A program made the position numbers and the translations under genes. 64,000 nt of DNA from Propionibacterium sp. GTDB taxonomy: Bacteria; Actinomycetota; Actinomycetes; Propionibacteriales; Propionibacteriaceae. The notes beneath the pieces were generated by a model. That model saw only the letters and a list, made by a program, of their open reading frames with translations, was not told the origin of the DNA and made no database searches. The stretch covers positions 32,589-96,588 of the forward strand of contig DUOB01000151.1 in the NCBI GenBank assembly GCA_012839035.1, read 5' to 3'. Each line of letters opens with the position of its first letter. The first letter of the stretch is position 1. Below, piece after piece: positions 33,956 through 46,882 of the stretch.

Positions 33956-35119
33956 TCACGCGACCGCCGCCCGATCGAGGCCGGCATAGAGGTCGGCGAT
34001 CAGATCCTCCGGATCCTCCAGGCCGACGGAGAGGCGGAGCAGCCCGTCGCACAGGCCGGCCTTGGCGAGCGCCGCCGGGCTCATCGACGCGTGGGTCATC
34101 GTCACCGAGTGCGAGATCAGCGATTCGGTGCCGCCGAGGGACTCGGCGAGAGAGAAGCACTGCAGCCCGTCGATGAAGGCGCGGACCTGGGCCTCACCGG
34201 CGAGCTCGAACGACACCATGCCGCCGAAGCCCGACTGCTGCCGGGCGGCGACCTCGTGTCCGGGATGGTCCGGCAGGCCGGGGTAGTGCACGGCATGCAC
34301 CTGCGGGTGTCCCTGCAGCGCGTTCGCGATTGCGGAGGCACCGACCTCGTGCGCCTTCATGCGCACCGGAAGAGTACGCATGCCGCGCAGCACCAGCCAG
34401 GAGTCGAAGGCCGTGCCCATCGTGCCGGACGTCTTGGCCCAGAAGTCGCACATCTCGGCGTCCTCGGCCCGTGCGGCGACCACCGCGCCACCGATGACGT
34501 CGGAATGACCGTTCAGGTATTTGGTCGTGGAATGCACGACGATGTCGGCACCGAGCTCGATAGGCCGCTGCAGCACGGGGGTCAGGAACGTGTTGTCGAC
34601 GACGCTCCTGGCGCCCACCTCCTTGGCGGCGGCAATGATCAGGGAGAGATCCGTGATCCGCAGCAGCGGGTTCGACGGGGTCTCCAGCCACACGACGGTC
34701 GGGGCGAGCTCGCGTACGGTTGCGCACGCCGCCTCCGTGTCGGTGAAGTCAACGGTGTGCACGGTGAAGTGCCCCTTGTCGGCCAGGCGATGGAACAGCC
34801 GCCAGGACCCGCCGTAGCAGTCGTGGGGGATCGCGATCGAGTCGCCGGAGGTGAGCAGGGCGAGCAGCACGGTCGTGATCGCTCCCATGCCGGACGCGCA
34901 GACGACACCGCCGGCACCGCCCTCGAGGGTCACGATCGCATCCGCGAGGAGCTCCCGGGTCGGGTTCGCGGCCCGCGCATAGTCGTGTTCGCGGGGCTCG
35001 TTGAAGTCCGCGAACGTATAGGTCGTGCTCATGTGGATCGGCGGGATGACAGCGCCCGCGGAGATGTCCGTGCCGATACCGGCGCGCATGGCCCGCGTGA
35101 TGGAAGAAGGTTCGGTCAT
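33956..35119 (-). CDS. metB: Cystathionine gamma-synthase-family PLP enzyme
   Basis: A 387-residue Cys/Met-metabolism PLP enzyme. The PLP Lys is in HSTTKYLNGHSDVIGG, with the preceding VVWLETPSNPLLRITD and SRQ-type region (ASGMGAITTVLLAL) and a C-terminal SLAESLGGTESLISHSVTMTHASM. The overall form suits cystathionine gamma-synthase (O-acylhomoserine plus cysteine), although gamma-lyase cannot be excluded by eye. ATG 35119 is preferred since AAAGGTGG lies 8 nt upstream; the alternative GTG at 35131 would sit inside that site. It lies downstream of the aminotransferase gene on the same strand. Confidence 0.9.
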   Translation of the reverse strand: MTEPSSITRAMRAGIGTDISAGAVIPPIHMSTTYTFADFNEPREHDYARAANPTRELLADAIVTLEGGAGGVVCASGMGAITTVLLALLTSGDSIAIPHDCYGGSWRLFHRLADKGHFTVHTVDFTDTEAACATVRELAPTVVWLETPSNPLLRITDLSLIIAAAKEVGARSVVDNTFLTPVLQRPIELGADIVVHSTTKYLNGHSDVIGGAVVAARAEDAEMCDFWAKTSGTMGTAFDSWLVLRGMRTLPVRMKAHEVGASAIANALQGHPQVHAVHYPGLPDHPGHEVAARQQSGFGGMVSFELAGEAQVRAFIDGLQCFSLAESLGGTESLISHSVTMTHASMSPAALAKAGLCDGLLRLSVGLEDPEDLIADLYAGLDRAAVA

Positions 35120-35226
35120 CGAAAAGGCCACCTTTCTGGTCGGATTCGGCGGGGACGAGCCCGCGTTCGATGGAACGTCGCCCGGCGGGCGCCGTGGGTT
35201 GCAATGGTGTACGCACGGACGAGCGG

Positions 35227-36396
35227 TCAGGGCATGCTCATGCGTGCGAGTCGCGCGGCTGCTTCGGCCAGCACTTCCGGGCGCTTGCCGAAACAGAAAC
35301 GAATCAGATTCTCCGCCGACTGCGGCTCACCGTAAAACACTTGTGCCGGAATAGCAGCGACCCCGGCCCGCTCGGGGAGTTGCCGGCAGAATTCGTAGCC
35401 GTCACCGGGAAATCCCAGGGGCGAGATGTCCGCCATCATGAAAAACGTCCCGCCGACGGGGTGAACGTCGAAACCGGCCGCCACCAGTCCCTCGGCCAGC
35501 ACGTCGCGCAGAGCCTGATAGCCGGCGCCGATGGCCCCGAAACGTTCGTCCGGAAGTGCCAGCCCGACGGCCACCCCGTGCTGGAACGGCGTGCCGTTCG
35601 CATAGGTCATGTTCTGTTTCGTCGTGTGGATCGCATCGATGAAACGGGCGGGGCCGGTGAGCCAGCCGATCTTCCAGCCCGTGACCGAGAAGGTCTTGCC
35701 CGCCGAGGAGATCGTGACCGTGCGCTCGAACATCCCTGGCAGCGTCGCGATCGGGATGTGGCGGTGATCGTCGAACACCATGTGCTCATAGACCTCGTCG
35801 GTCAGCACGATCAGGTCGTGGCGAATCGCGACGTCCGCGATGCCCTGAAGCTCCTCGGGGGTCAGCACGTGACCGGTCGGGTTGTGGGGGGAATTGACGA
35901 TGATGATGCGTGTGCGCGGAGTCACCGCAGCCTCGAGTTCGACGAGATCGAGGGTGTACGCCGGCTCGTGCAGGCGTACCTGTCGGAACACGCCACCCGC
36001 CATGGCGACCGCACCCGCATAGCAGTCATAGCTCGGCTCCAGGGCGATGACCTCGTCACCGAACTCGCACAGCGCCAGGATCGCCGCGGACATCGCCTCG
36101 GTCGCGCCGGCACTGATCATCACCTGGCTCAGGGGATCCAATTCGATGCCATAGAAGCGGTGCTGGTGGTCGGCCACCGCGCGACGCATTTCCGGGATTC
36201 CGTGACCGGGAGGATATTGGTTCGCACCTGCCCGGATTGCGCGTACGGCCTCGTCCAGGACCTCCCGGGGGCCGGGTGCATCGGGAAAACCCTGCCCCAG
36301 ATTGATCGCGCCATGTTTGGTCGCAAGCTGCGACATCTCGGAGAAGATCGTTGTCGTGAAACCACGCAGCCGCTCGATCAGGGGAGTGTCCGTCAT
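35227..36396 (-). CDS. Class I PLP-dependent aminotransferase (kynurenine/methionine aminotransferase or DapC type)
   Basis: A 389-residue fold-type I aminotransferase. PLP Lys is in SSAGKTFSVTGWKIGW; other landmarks are INLGQGFPDAPGP, NSPHNPTGHVLT and LIVLTDEVYEHMVF. This set is shared by methionine aminotransferases (YbdL), kynurenine aminotransferases and actinobacterial DapC, so the substrate is not fixed by motifs. Proximity to metB favours a methionine-related role, though that is only context. Divergent from efp, 69 nt apart. Confidence 0.85.
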   Translation of the reverse strand: MTDTPLIERLRGFTTTIFSEMSQLATKHGAINLGQGFPDAPGPREVLDEAVRAIRAGANQYPPGHGIPEMRRAVADHQHRFYGIELDPLSQVMISAGATEAMSAAILALCEFGDEVIALEPSYDCYAGAVAMAGGVFRQVRLHEPAYTLDLVELEAAVTPRTRIIIVNSPHNPTGHVLTPEELQGIADVAIRHDLIVLTDEVYEHMVFDDHRHIPIATLPGMFERTVTISSAGKTFSVTGWKIGWLTGPARFIDAIHTTKQNMTYANGTPFQHGVAVGLALPDERFGAIGAGYQALRDVLAEGLVAAGFDVHPVGGTFFMMADISPLGFPGDGYEFCRQLPERAGVAAIPAQVFYGEPQSAENLIRFCFGKRPEVLAEAAARLARMSMP

Positions 36397-36427
36397 GGAG
36401 CGAAACTAGCGCCTTGTCGGAGCGGGC

Positions 36428-36433
36428 TAGAAT
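36428..36433 (+). promoter_or_regulatory. Probable -10 element of efp
   Basis: TAGAAT, 32 nt before the efp start codon; close to the actinobacterial -10 consensus. No clear -35. Confidence 0.45.
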
Positions 36434-36465
36434 GAGCAGTCGGCTCACCCGCGGAAAGGCACACA

Positions 36466-37029
36466 GTGGTTTCGACGAACGACCTCAAGAACGGCATGGT
36501 TCTCGACCTCGACGGTCAGCTCTGGCAAGTGATGTGGTTCCAGCATCACAAGCCGGGCAAGGGCAACGCCGTCGTGCGCAGCAAGCTCAAGAACGTCCTC
36601 ACCGGCAAGACGGTGGACCGGACGTTCAACTCCGACACAAAGGTCGAAACCGCCACGGTGGACCGGAGCGAAATGCAGTATCTCTATCACGACGGCGCGG
36701 GCTTCGTGTTCATGGATCTGCAGACCTATGACCAGATCTCCATCCCGGACGCGGTTGTGGGTGAGGCGAAGGACTACATGCTCGAGGAGCAGATGGCCAC
36801 CGTCGCGCGCCACGAGGGCAACCCGCTGTTCATCGAGCTCCCGGCGTCGGTCGAGCTCGACATCACCTATACCGAGCCGGGCCTGCAGGGTGATCGTTCG
36901 ACCGGTGGCACCAAGCCGGCGACACTCGAGACCGGCAAGCAGATCCAGGTCCCGCTCTTCGTGACCCAGGGCGAGAAGGTCAAGGTTGATACCCGCACTG
37001 GTGAATACCTCGGTCGCGTCAGCAGCTGA
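36466..37029 (+). CDS. efp: Elongation factor P
   Basis: A 187-residue EF-P that relieves ribosome stalling at polyproline. Three domains: KOW-like (1-65), and two OB folds. The tip loop is [12 protein letters not shown] with Lys-32 at the position that is modified in some bacteria; no modification enzyme is encoded nearby. Contains [13 protein letters not shown] and ends [14 protein letters not shown], normal. GTG start. The stop overlaps the nusB start (TGATG). Confidence 0.97.
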   Translation: MVSTNDLKNGMVLDLDGQLWQVMWFQHHKPGKGNAVVRSKLKNVLTGKTVDRTFNSDTKVETATVDRSEMQYLYHDGAGFVFMDLQTYDQISIPDAVVGEAKDYMLEEQMATVARHEGNPLFIELPASVELDITYTEPGLQGDRSTGGTKPATLETGKQIQVPLFVTQGEKVKVDTRTGEYLGRVSS

Positions 37030-37547
37030 TGACCCACGAACCGCACGAACTCCAGCTGATCGGACCGGCCCCCGACCAGAAGCCGCCACGGCAGATGTCG
37101 ACCCGGTCCAAGGCGCGCAAGCGTGCGCTGGACATCCTCTTCGAGGCTGAGGTACGCGGGCTCAGCCCCATCGAGGTGCTCATCGAGCGCTCCCGCCGGC
37201 ACGAGGAGGGGGAGACCCCTCCCGTGCGGGTGTTCACCCAGGACCTCGTGCACGGTGTGGTCGAGCAGCTCACCGAGATCGATGCGCGGATCCAGGCGGC
37301 CCTCGCGCCGGGGTGGACCGTGGCGCGCATGCCCCGCGTGGATCGCGCGGCCGTGCGGATCGCCGTTTTCGAGATCGTCCACACCGATGTCCCGGCCCGC
37401 GTCGCCATCGCCGAGGCCGTCGCGCTCGCGGACGAGCTCTCCACCGATGATTCCCCGGTGTTCGTCAACGGACTGCTTGCGAAGATCGCCGACGCACCGC
37501 AGCGGGCGGAGACACCGCCAAAGGTGCGGGCCGAACCCGAGGAGTGA
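37029..37547 (+). CDS. nusB: Transcription antitermination factor NusB
   Basis: A 172-residue RNA-binding protein for rRNA antitermination. The all-helical NusB core starts at RSKARKRALDILFEAEVRG and includes VHGVVEQLTEIDARI, RMPRVDRAAVRIAVFEI and SPVFVNGLLAKIAD. ATG 37029 overlaps the efp stop and would give a 22-residue extension before the core; an ATG at 37095 (STRSKARKRAL) is an alternative start that better matches typical NusB length. Neither has a strong ribosome site. Confidence 0.93.
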   Translation: MTHEPHELQLIGPAPDQKPPRQMSTRSKARKRALDILFEAEVRGLSPIEVLIERSRRHEEGETPPVRVFTQDLVHGVVEQLTEIDARIQAALAPGWTVARMPRVDRAAVRIAVFEIVHTDVPARVAIAEAVALADELSTDDSPVFVNGLLAKIADAPQRAETPPKVRAEPEE

Positions 37548-37710
37548 GCTCACGTCCGGGACTTGCCGTTGGGTGGCGCTGTGCGGTCGGATGCGCTCAC
37601 TGCGGACGAGCGTGGCTATGATCAACAGGCTGTGGTGAGCCGTCGGCCACCGGTAAGACGGGGCGGGGGCGATGCACAGGCCCTGATAGTTTCACGCGGA
37701 CAACCACCAA

Positions 37711-37743
37711 CCTTTAAGTCCTGTCCCGTGAGGCAGGAAAGGA
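37711..37743 (+). promoter_or_regulatory. PyrR-binding RNA hairpin that overlaps the carA ribosome-binding site
   Basis: CCTTT (37711-37715) pairs with AAAGG (37738-37742); an inner CCTG (37720-37723) pairs with CAGG (37734-37737); an AAGT bulge lies on the 5' side; the terminal loop contains CCCGTGAGG. This arrangement and loop match PyrR-binding loops known from Bacillus and actinobacterial pyr leaders. The 3' arm (AGGAAAGGA) is also the carA Shine-Dalgarno, 12 nt before the ATG, so PyrR-UMP binding would hide it: translational repression by pyrimidines. Confidence 0.8.
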
Positions 37744-37754
37744 CGGCCACACAC

Positions 37755-38896
37755 ATGTCAGATTCCCAGTCCCTGAGCCCTGCCCTGCTGGTGCTCGAAG
37801 ACGGCACCACCTATCGCGGCCTCAGCTATGGCGCGCCGGGGGAGACCTTCGGTGAAGCGGTGTTCAACACCTCGATGGGCGGCTACCAGGAGACGCTCAC
37901 CGATCCCAGCTATCGCCATCAGGTGGTGATCCAGACGTCGCCGCACATTGGCAACACGGGCTGGAACGAGGAGGACGACGAGTCCTCGAAGATCTGGGTG
38001 GCCGGCTATGTGGTTCGGGACGCGGCGCGCGTCGCCTCCAGCTGGCGTTCCACCACATCCCTCGACTCCGAGCTGGTCGCCCAGGGCATCGTCGGGATCC
38101 AGGGTGTCGACACCCGGGCGCTGACCCGTCACCTGCGGGAGCGCGGCTCGATGCGGGCCGGCATCTCCACCGTCGAGACCGACCCCCGGGCTCTGCTGGC
38201 CAAAGTGCTGGAGCAGCCCACGATGACCGGTGCCGACCTGGTCGCCGATGTGACGACGAAAGAGCCCTATGTGATCGCCCCCGACGGCGAGAAGCGGTTC
38301 ACCGTCGCCGCCATCGATCTCGGCATCAAGTCGATGACCCCGTTCCGGATGGCCGAGCGCGGGTGTGAGGTGCACATCCTGCCCGCCTCCACGACCCTGG
38401 AGGAGATCCGGGCTCTCAACCCGGACGGAGTGTTCTTCTCCAACGGTCCCGGCGACCCGGCCGCCGCCGACGATGCGGTCGCGCTCCTCACCGGCGTGTT
38501 GGACGCCGGTCTGCCCTTCTTCGGCATCTGCTTCGGCAATCAGATCTTCGGTCGTGCGCTCGGCTTCGGGACCTTCAAGCTCAAGTACGGTCACCGCGGT
38601 GTCAACCAGCCCGTCATGGACCTCTCGACGCGGCGGGTGGAGATCACCGCGCACAACCACGGCTTCGCCGTTGACGCGCCGCTCGACAGGGAGGTGCCCA
38701 CGAAGTGGGGCACGGCGCGGGTCAGTCACGTCGGGCTCAACGACAACGTGGTCGAGGGCCTCGAGCTGCGCGACGACGAGGGAACGCTGAAGTCGTTCTC
38801 GGTCCAATATCACCCCGAGGCGGCTGCCGGCCCCCATGACTCCAGTTATCTCTTCGACCGCTTCGTCGACGTCATGCTCAACGGGAAGGACGCCTG

Positions 38897-38897
<1 letters not shown>
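37755..38897 (+). CDS. carA: Carbamoyl-phosphate synthase small subunit (glutamine amidotransferase)
   Basis: A 380-residue subunit that supplies ammonia from glutamine to CarB. The N-terminal CarA domain ([19 protein letters not shown]) is followed by a class I amidotransferase domain with nucleophile Cys in [12 protein letters not shown], and catalytic His/Glu in [17 protein letters not shown] rather than GICLGHQ is usual for actinobacterial CarA. The ATG at 37755 follows the PyrR-type hairpin. The TGATG overlap couples it to carB. pyrR, pyrB and pyrC, which often precede carA in this phylum, are not between nusB and carA. Confidence 0.97.
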
Positions 38898-42249
<3,352 letters not shown>

Positions 42250-42253
<4 letters not shown>

Positions 42254-43362
42254 CAACTCCCGCACCTCGCCGTCCGGCCGGTGGGGTGACCGCGCTGCGG
42301 ACCAAGGCCCTCGGCGCGGGGTATGAACGGCTGCTGCGCCCCATGCTCTTCCGCCTGGGCGGGGGCGATCCGGAGGTGGCGCACGAGCGTACGCTGGCGG
42401 CTGCGCAGACGATGTCCCGCGTACGCCCGCTGCGTGCCGCTGCAGCGGCGCTGCACTCCCGCGGGACCTCCCGGCGGGTGGCCGGCATCGACTTCCCGGG
42501 ACCGGTCGGTCTGGCCGCTGGACTGGACAAGTTCGGGGTGGGGGTGCAGGCCTGGGGCGCGCTCGGGTTCTCCCATGTCGAGCTCGGGACCGTCACAGCG
42601 CTGCCCCAGCCCGGCAACGACCAGCCCCGGCTCTTCCGGGCGCGGGAATCGAACGGGATCATCAATCGGATGGGGTTCAACAACCCGGGCGCCGCGGTCC
42701 TGGCAGCCACGCTGGCGAGGGCCGGAGTGCGCCGTGGCAATCGCATCACCGGGATTCCGATCGGGATCTCGCTCGGCAAGTCCAAGGTGACTCCGCTCGC
42801 CGAGGCGACCGAGGACTATCTGACGTCGTTCGGTCTGCTCGCCCCCCATGCCGACTATGTCGCGGTGAACGTGTCCAGCCCGAATACCCCGGGTCTGCGC
42901 AGCTTGCAGGATGCTGCCGCATTGCAGGAGCTGGTCGCCGCGCTGGTCACGGCCGCCCGCGACCAGAACACCGCGGACCCGGTTCCCGTGTTCGTCAAAG
43001 TGGCTCCGGATCTGACCTTCGATGCCCTCGAGGACGTCCTCGCGGTGTGCACCGACGCCGGTGCCAGCGGTCTGATCGCGACCAACACGACGCTCTCGCG
43101 GGAGGGCCTGATCGGGGCCGACAGGGCACTGGCCGACGAGCCCGGAGGACTCTCCGGCGCCCCGCTGACCGTCCGTGCGCTCGAAGTTGTCCGGTGGCTG
43201 GCCCAACGCACCGATCTCCCCCTCATCGGAGTGGGGGGCATCATGACCGGCGATGACGCATTGGCGATGATGGATGCTGGGGCGGCGCTCGTGCAGCTGT
43301 ATACCGGCTATATCTATCGCGGCCCCGCGCTCGTCAACGAGATCAACGAGAGGGCCCGCTGA
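42250..43362 (+). CDS. pyrD: Dihydroorotate dehydrogenase, class 2 (quinone-dependent)
   Basis: A 370-residue FMN enzyme that oxidises dihydroorotate to orotate, passing electrons to quinone. The class 2 N-terminal membrane-associating helix region is present ([25 protein letters not shown] is its helical hairpin, residues about 20-45), followed by [35 protein letters not shown] and the phosphate loop [21 protein letters not shown] 42250 overlaps the carB stop. Same operon as carA-carB-pyrF. Confidence 0.96.
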
Positions 43363-44174
43363 TGACGGACTTCGGAGCACGCCTCGCGGAACAGGTCGCC
43401 GCCCGGGGACGGCTGTGTGTGGGCGTGGACCCGCATCCGCAGATCCTCCAGGACTGGGGCCTGTCCGTGGACGCGGCCGGGCTGGCCGAATGCACCCATC
43501 GCATGGTGGATGCGCTCGGCGACATCGTGGCCGTGTTCAAGCCCCAGAGCGCGCTCTTCGAAGCCTTCGGGTCTGCCGGGATCGGCGTACTCGAACGCTT
43601 CCTCGCCGCCGCCGACAAAGCCGGGGCGATGGTGATCATGGATGCCAAGCGGGGTGACATCGGGTCGACGATGGCGGGCTACGCGCGGGCGTACCTGTCC
43701 AACGAATCCCCGCTGGCCGCCGACGCCCTCACGGTCAGCCCCTATCTCGGATTCGGCTCGCTCACCCCGGCGATTCAGCTCGCCGAGGCCACCGGTCGCG
43801 GACTCTATGTGCTGTGCCGGACCTCCAACCCGGAGGGCGGGCAGGTCCAGCTCGCCGACACCGGGGGGCGGAGCGTGGCACAGGTGATGGTGGACGAGGT
43901 CGGCCTCGCCAATGCCGATCGCGATCCGGGACCCTTCGGGTTGGTGATCGGGGGTACGCTGCCGGCTCTCGATGTGGACCTGACCGGCTTTGCAGGATCG
44001 ATCCTGGTGCCGGGCATCGGCGCCCAGGGGGGCACCGTGGCCGGCCTGCAGGAGCTGTTCGGGGCCGCGGCGGCCCGGGTGCTGCCCACGTCCAGTCGGG
44101 AGATCATGTCCGCTGGACCGGATCCGGATTCTCTGCGCCGTGCGGTCACCGAGCTGACCGATCAGCTGCGCTGA
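43362..44174 (+). CDS. pyrF: Orotidine-5'-phosphate decarboxylase, type 2
   Basis: A 270-residue OMP decarboxylase of the longer, type 2 kind used by actinobacteria. The catalytic motif DAKRGDIGST lies at about residue 91, after VCVGVDPHPQILQDWG; VPGIGAQGG is the phosphate-binding loop. TGATG overlap with pyrD. It ends the pyr operon, followed by a hairpin. Confidence 0.96.
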   Translation: MTDFGARLAEQVAARGRLCVGVDPHPQILQDWGLSVDAAGLAECTHRMVDALGDIVAVFKPQSALFEAFGSAGIGVLERFLAAADKAGAMVIMDAKRGDIGSTMAGYARAYLSNESPLAADALTVSPYLGFGSLTPAIQLAEATGRGLYVLCRTSNPEGGQVQLADTGGRSVAQVMVDEVGLANADRDPGPFGLVIGGTLPALDVDLTGFAGSILVPGIGAQGGTVAGLQELFGAAAARVLPTSSREIMSAGPDPDSLRRAVTELTDQLR

Positions 44175-44186
44175 CGCTGAGGGTCG

Positions 44187-44218
44187 GGAGCCCGCCGCTG
44201 AAAGGCTCTGAGGGCTCC
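44187..44218 (+). terminator. Hairpin after pyrF
   Basis: GGAGCCC/GGGCTCC, 7-bp perfect stem with an 18-nt loop, 13 nt after the pyrF stop. A second small hairpin with a GAAA tetraloop (GCGGG/CCCGC, 44230-44243) follows, directly before a TAGGTT -10 candidate for mihF at 44244. Confidence 0.5.
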
Positions 44219-44284
44219 GGGACCAGAGCGCGGGGAAACCCGCTAGGTTGAGTCCGATTAGTTCCGAGAATCTGGGAGGTGGCT

Positions 44285-44614
44285 GTGCCGATTCCGCCAC
44301 TGAGCGATGAACAGTTGCGCCAGGCGCGTGCGGCTGCCACGGTGGCACGCCGACGCCGTGCAAACGTCAAGGCGAGTCTGCGTGCCGGCCAACTGACGCT
44401 GTCCGAGGTCATCGAGCTGGCCGAGAGCGACGACGTGGTCGCACACACCAAGGTCGTGGACGTGTTGAAGTGCCTTCCCCGAGTGGGGGAGAAACGAGCG
44501 GCCGAGGTCATGTCCCGGCTCGACATCGCCTCCAATCGTCGCTTGCGCGGGCTGGGCCCGCATCAGATCGCCAGTCTGCGTGCCGAGTTCGCGCCCAAAC
44601 CACCCAAGGACTGA
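44285..44614 (+). CDS. mihF: Actinobacterial integration host factor (mIHF/sIHF)
   Basis: A 109-residue nucleoid-associated protein specific to actinobacteria. The N-terminal long helix is Arg/Ala-rich (EQLRQARAAATVARRRRANVK), followed by an H2TH-type DNA-binding region (VVDVLKCLPRVGEKRAAEVM) and RRLRGLGPHQIASL. GTG 44285 is chosen because GGGAGG lies 5 nt upstream; a GTG at 44279 would overlap that site. Conserved position just upstream of gmk. Confidence 0.93.
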   Translation: MPIPPLSDEQLRQARAAATVARRRRANVKASLRAGQLTLSEVIELAESDDVVAHTKVVDVLKCLPRVGEKRAAEVMSRLDIASNRRLRGLGPHQIASLRAEFAPKPPKD

Positions 44615-44623
44615 TTCACCCCG

Positions 44624-45274
44624 ATGACCGACGCCACGTTCCAGGTCGGGTCACGAGTGACCGTTGTCTCCGGTCCGACAGCCGTCGGCAAGGGCACTGT
44701 GGTCGGGCACCTGCTGGAGAAGCACCCGGAGGTCTGGTTGTCGATCTCCGCAACCACGCGCGCGCCCCGACCGGGCGAGGTCGACGGCCAGCACTATCAC
44801 TTCGTGAGCAACGCTGAGTTCGATCGCCTTCTCGACAGCGACGGCCTGCTCGAGTGGGCCCTCGTGCACGGGACGGACCGCTATGGCACTCCTCGTGCTC
44901 CGGTCGAGGCGGCGCTCGCCGCCGGCCACTGTGTGCTGTTGGAGATCGAGTTGCAGGGAGCACGGCAGGTGCGGCGCACCATGCCCGACGCCCAGTTCGT
45001 GTTCATCGCTCCACCCAGTTGGGACGAGCTGGTGCGCCGACTGGAATATCGGGGGACCGAAACCGCCTCCCAGCGGGAGCGCCGACTGCTGACCGCGCGG
45101 GCCGAAATGGCTGCCAAGGCGGAGTTCGACCACATTCTGGTCAACGACGATGTCGATCGTGCTGTTGCGGAGCTGATAAGCTTGCTGGGATTGTGTCCGC
45201 CGGCTCAGGTGCAGGCGCGCGAACAAGCCGCGCCCGATGCCCGTGTGGTGGACGAGAACCTGCCGTCAACTTGA
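44624..45274 (+). CDS. gmk: Guanylate kinase
   Basis: A 216-residue kinase that converts GMP to GDP. P-loop [14 protein letters not shown]-binding [20 protein letters not shown], and the [17 protein letters not shown] segment ([15 protein letters not shown]) are intact; the lid Arg pair lies in [14 protein letters not shown]-terminal tail of about 30 residues after LLGLCPPAQ is non-conserved. It follows mihF by 9 nt and precedes rpoZ by 11 nt, so the three are probably one transcript. Confidence 0.96.
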   Translation: MTDATFQVGSRVTVVSGPTAVGKGTVVGHLLEKHPEVWLSISATTRAPRPGEVDGQHYHFVSNAEFDRLLDSDGLLEWALVHGTDRYGTPRAPVEAALAAGHCVLLEIELQGARQVRRTMPDAQFVFIAPPSWDELVRRLEYRGTETASQRERRLLTARAEMAAKAEFDHILVNDDVDRAVAELISLLGLCPPAQVQAREQAAPDARVVDENLPST

Positions 45275-45285
45275 GAAGGCCTGCA

Positions 45286-45612
45286 TTGACCACGAATCCC
45301 GCTCCCGGCATCACCAACCCCCCGATCGATGACCTGCTGACCCGGGTCGACTCGAAATATCGGCTGGTGCTCTTCGCCGCCAAGCGCGCTCGCCAGATCA
45401 ACGCCTATTATTCGCAGCTCGGCGAGGGGCTGCTCGAGAACGTCGGCCCGCTCGTTGACACCGGCATCCAGGAGAAGCCGCTGTCGATCGCGCTGCGTGA
45501 GGTGAACGCCGGTGTGCTCGAGTGCCACGACGTCGACCCGAACGCGATCCCCGAGACCCCGCTGGACGACTTCAGCGATCCCGCCTTCGGGGATACCGAG
45601 TTCCCGCTCTGA
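45286..45612 (+). CDS. rpoZ: RNA polymerase omega subunit
   Basis: A 108-residue omega subunit. After a short leader it has the family core [28 protein letters not shown], then [15 protein letters not shown]. The acidic tail ends [11 protein letters not shown]. The TTG start at 45286 is preceded by AGAAGG at 6 nt, and fits the conserved gmk-rpoZ-coaBC order. Confidence 0.93.
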   Translation: MTTNPAPGITNPPIDDLLTRVDSKYRLVLFAAKRARQINAYYSQLGEGLLENVGPLVDTGIQEKPLSIALREVNAGVLECHDVDPNAIPETPLDDFSDPAFGDTEFPL

Positions 45613-45622
45613 GTCGCTGACC

Positions 45623-46843
45623 ATGAGCCGCATCGTTCTCGGTGTGGCCGGCGGAATTGCTGCGTACAAGGCCTGTGAGCTGGTGCGCCGCTTCACCGAG
45701 GCCGGCCACGACGTAACCGTCGTCCCCACTGCCGCCGCCCTCAATTTCGTGGGTCGCACGACGTGGGAGGCGTTGTCGGGTCGCCCGGTGCACACCGAGG
45801 TCTTCGAGGACAGCCACGAAGTCCGTCACGTCAAGCTCGGCCAAACCGCTGATCTCGTCGTCGTCGCACCGGCGACGGCGGATCTGCTGGCGCGCGCCGC
45901 AACGGGGCGAGCGGACGACCTGTTGACCAACACGTTGCTGACTGCCCATTGCCCGGTTCTGCTGGCCCCGGCCATGCACACCGAGATGTGGCTCCACGCC
46001 GCGACCCAGGCCAACGTCGCCACTCTCCGCGAGCGCGGCGTGGTGGTCATGAACCCCGCCTCCGGGCGACTCACCGGTGCCGACAGCGGTCCGGGCCGGT
46101 TGCCCGAGGCGAGCGACATCCACCAGGTCGCGCTCAGCCTGCTGGGCAATCCCGGCACGGTCCGGTCCGCGGCCGCCCGGGATCTGGCCGGTCGACATGT
46201 GGTCGTCAGCGCCGGAGGGACCAGGGAACACCTGGATCCGGTCCGCTTCCTCGGCAATGCGTCGTCCGGGCTCATGGGTCTGTCGATCGCTCGGGCTGCC
46301 GCCCTGCGCGGGGCCCGCGTCACGGTCGTGGCGGCTCATATCGAGCACCCGCTCCCGAGCGGCTGCGAGCTGCGCCCGGTGACGAGCACCGCCGACCTGG
46401 CTGACGTCATGACCGAGCTGAGCCCGTCCGCGGACGTGATCGTCATGGCCGTCGCCGCCGCCGACTTCACGCCACGCTCCCGGGCCGAGGGCAAGATCAA
46501 GAAGACCTCGGAATCCTCCGGCCTCAGCATGGACCTCGTCCAGACCACCGACGTCCTCAAGACGCTCGCGCACAACCGGCCCCAGCCCCAGGTCATCGTG
46601 GGTTTCGCGGCCGAGACCGCGGCCGACGACGAGGAACTGTTGCGTCTCGGGCGGGCCAAGCTGGAGCGCAAGGGATGTGACCTGCTGGTCCTCAACAACG
46701 TGAGTGGTGGCAAAGTGTTCGGCGCGGACGACAACAGCATCGTGGTGATCTCGCCCGATGCCGTGGTTGCCGAGGCGGCGGGGTCCAAGACCGTGGTCGC
46801 TCATCGCATTCTTGACGCGGCGCTCGCCGTGTCCCCACGCTGA
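45623..46843 (+). CDS. coaBC: Bifunctional phosphopantothenoylcysteine decarboxylase/phosphopantothenate-cysteine ligase
   Basis: A 406-residue CoA-biosynthesis enzyme. CoaC (about 1-185): [18 protein letters not shown], catalytic His region [21 protein letters not shown], and [10 protein letters not shown], the actinobacterial form of the substrate clamp, with the flap Cys expected near PVLLAPAMH. CoaB (about 195-406): [20 protein letters not shown] and [29 protein letters not shown] 45623 begins [10 protein letters not shown], the standard start, 10 nt after rpoZ. Confidence 0.95.
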   Translation: MSRIVLGVAGGIAAYKACELVRRFTEAGHDVTVVPTAAALNFVGRTTWEALSGRPVHTEVFEDSHEVRHVKLGQTADLVVVAPATADLLARAATGRADDLLTNTLLTAHCPVLLAPAMHTEMWLHAATQANVATLRERGVVVMNPASGRLTGADSGPGRLPEASDIHQVALSLLGNPGTVRSAAARDLAGRHVVVSAGGTREHLDPVRFLGNASSGLMGLSIARAAALRGARVTVVAAHIEHPLPSGCELRPVTSTADLADVMTELSPSADVIVMAVAAADFTPRSRAEGKIKKTSESSGLSMDLVQTTDVLKTLAHNRPQPQVIVGFAAETAADDEELLRLGRAKLERKGCDLLVLNNVSGGKVFGADDNSIVVISPDAVVAEAAGSKTVVAHRILDAALAVSPR

Positions 46844-46882
46844 TCTGCGTCAGCATCTCTGCGCAAGACTGGAAGGAAACCC

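Noticed and set aside
35120..35226. SAM riboswitch upstream of metB
   Set aside because: The 107-nt gap has no recognisable SAM-I, SAM-II or SAM-IV core.
24599..36465. Integrated mobile element
   Set aside because: No integrase, transposase, tRNA target or flanking direct repeat is visible; the genes have host-like composition overall.
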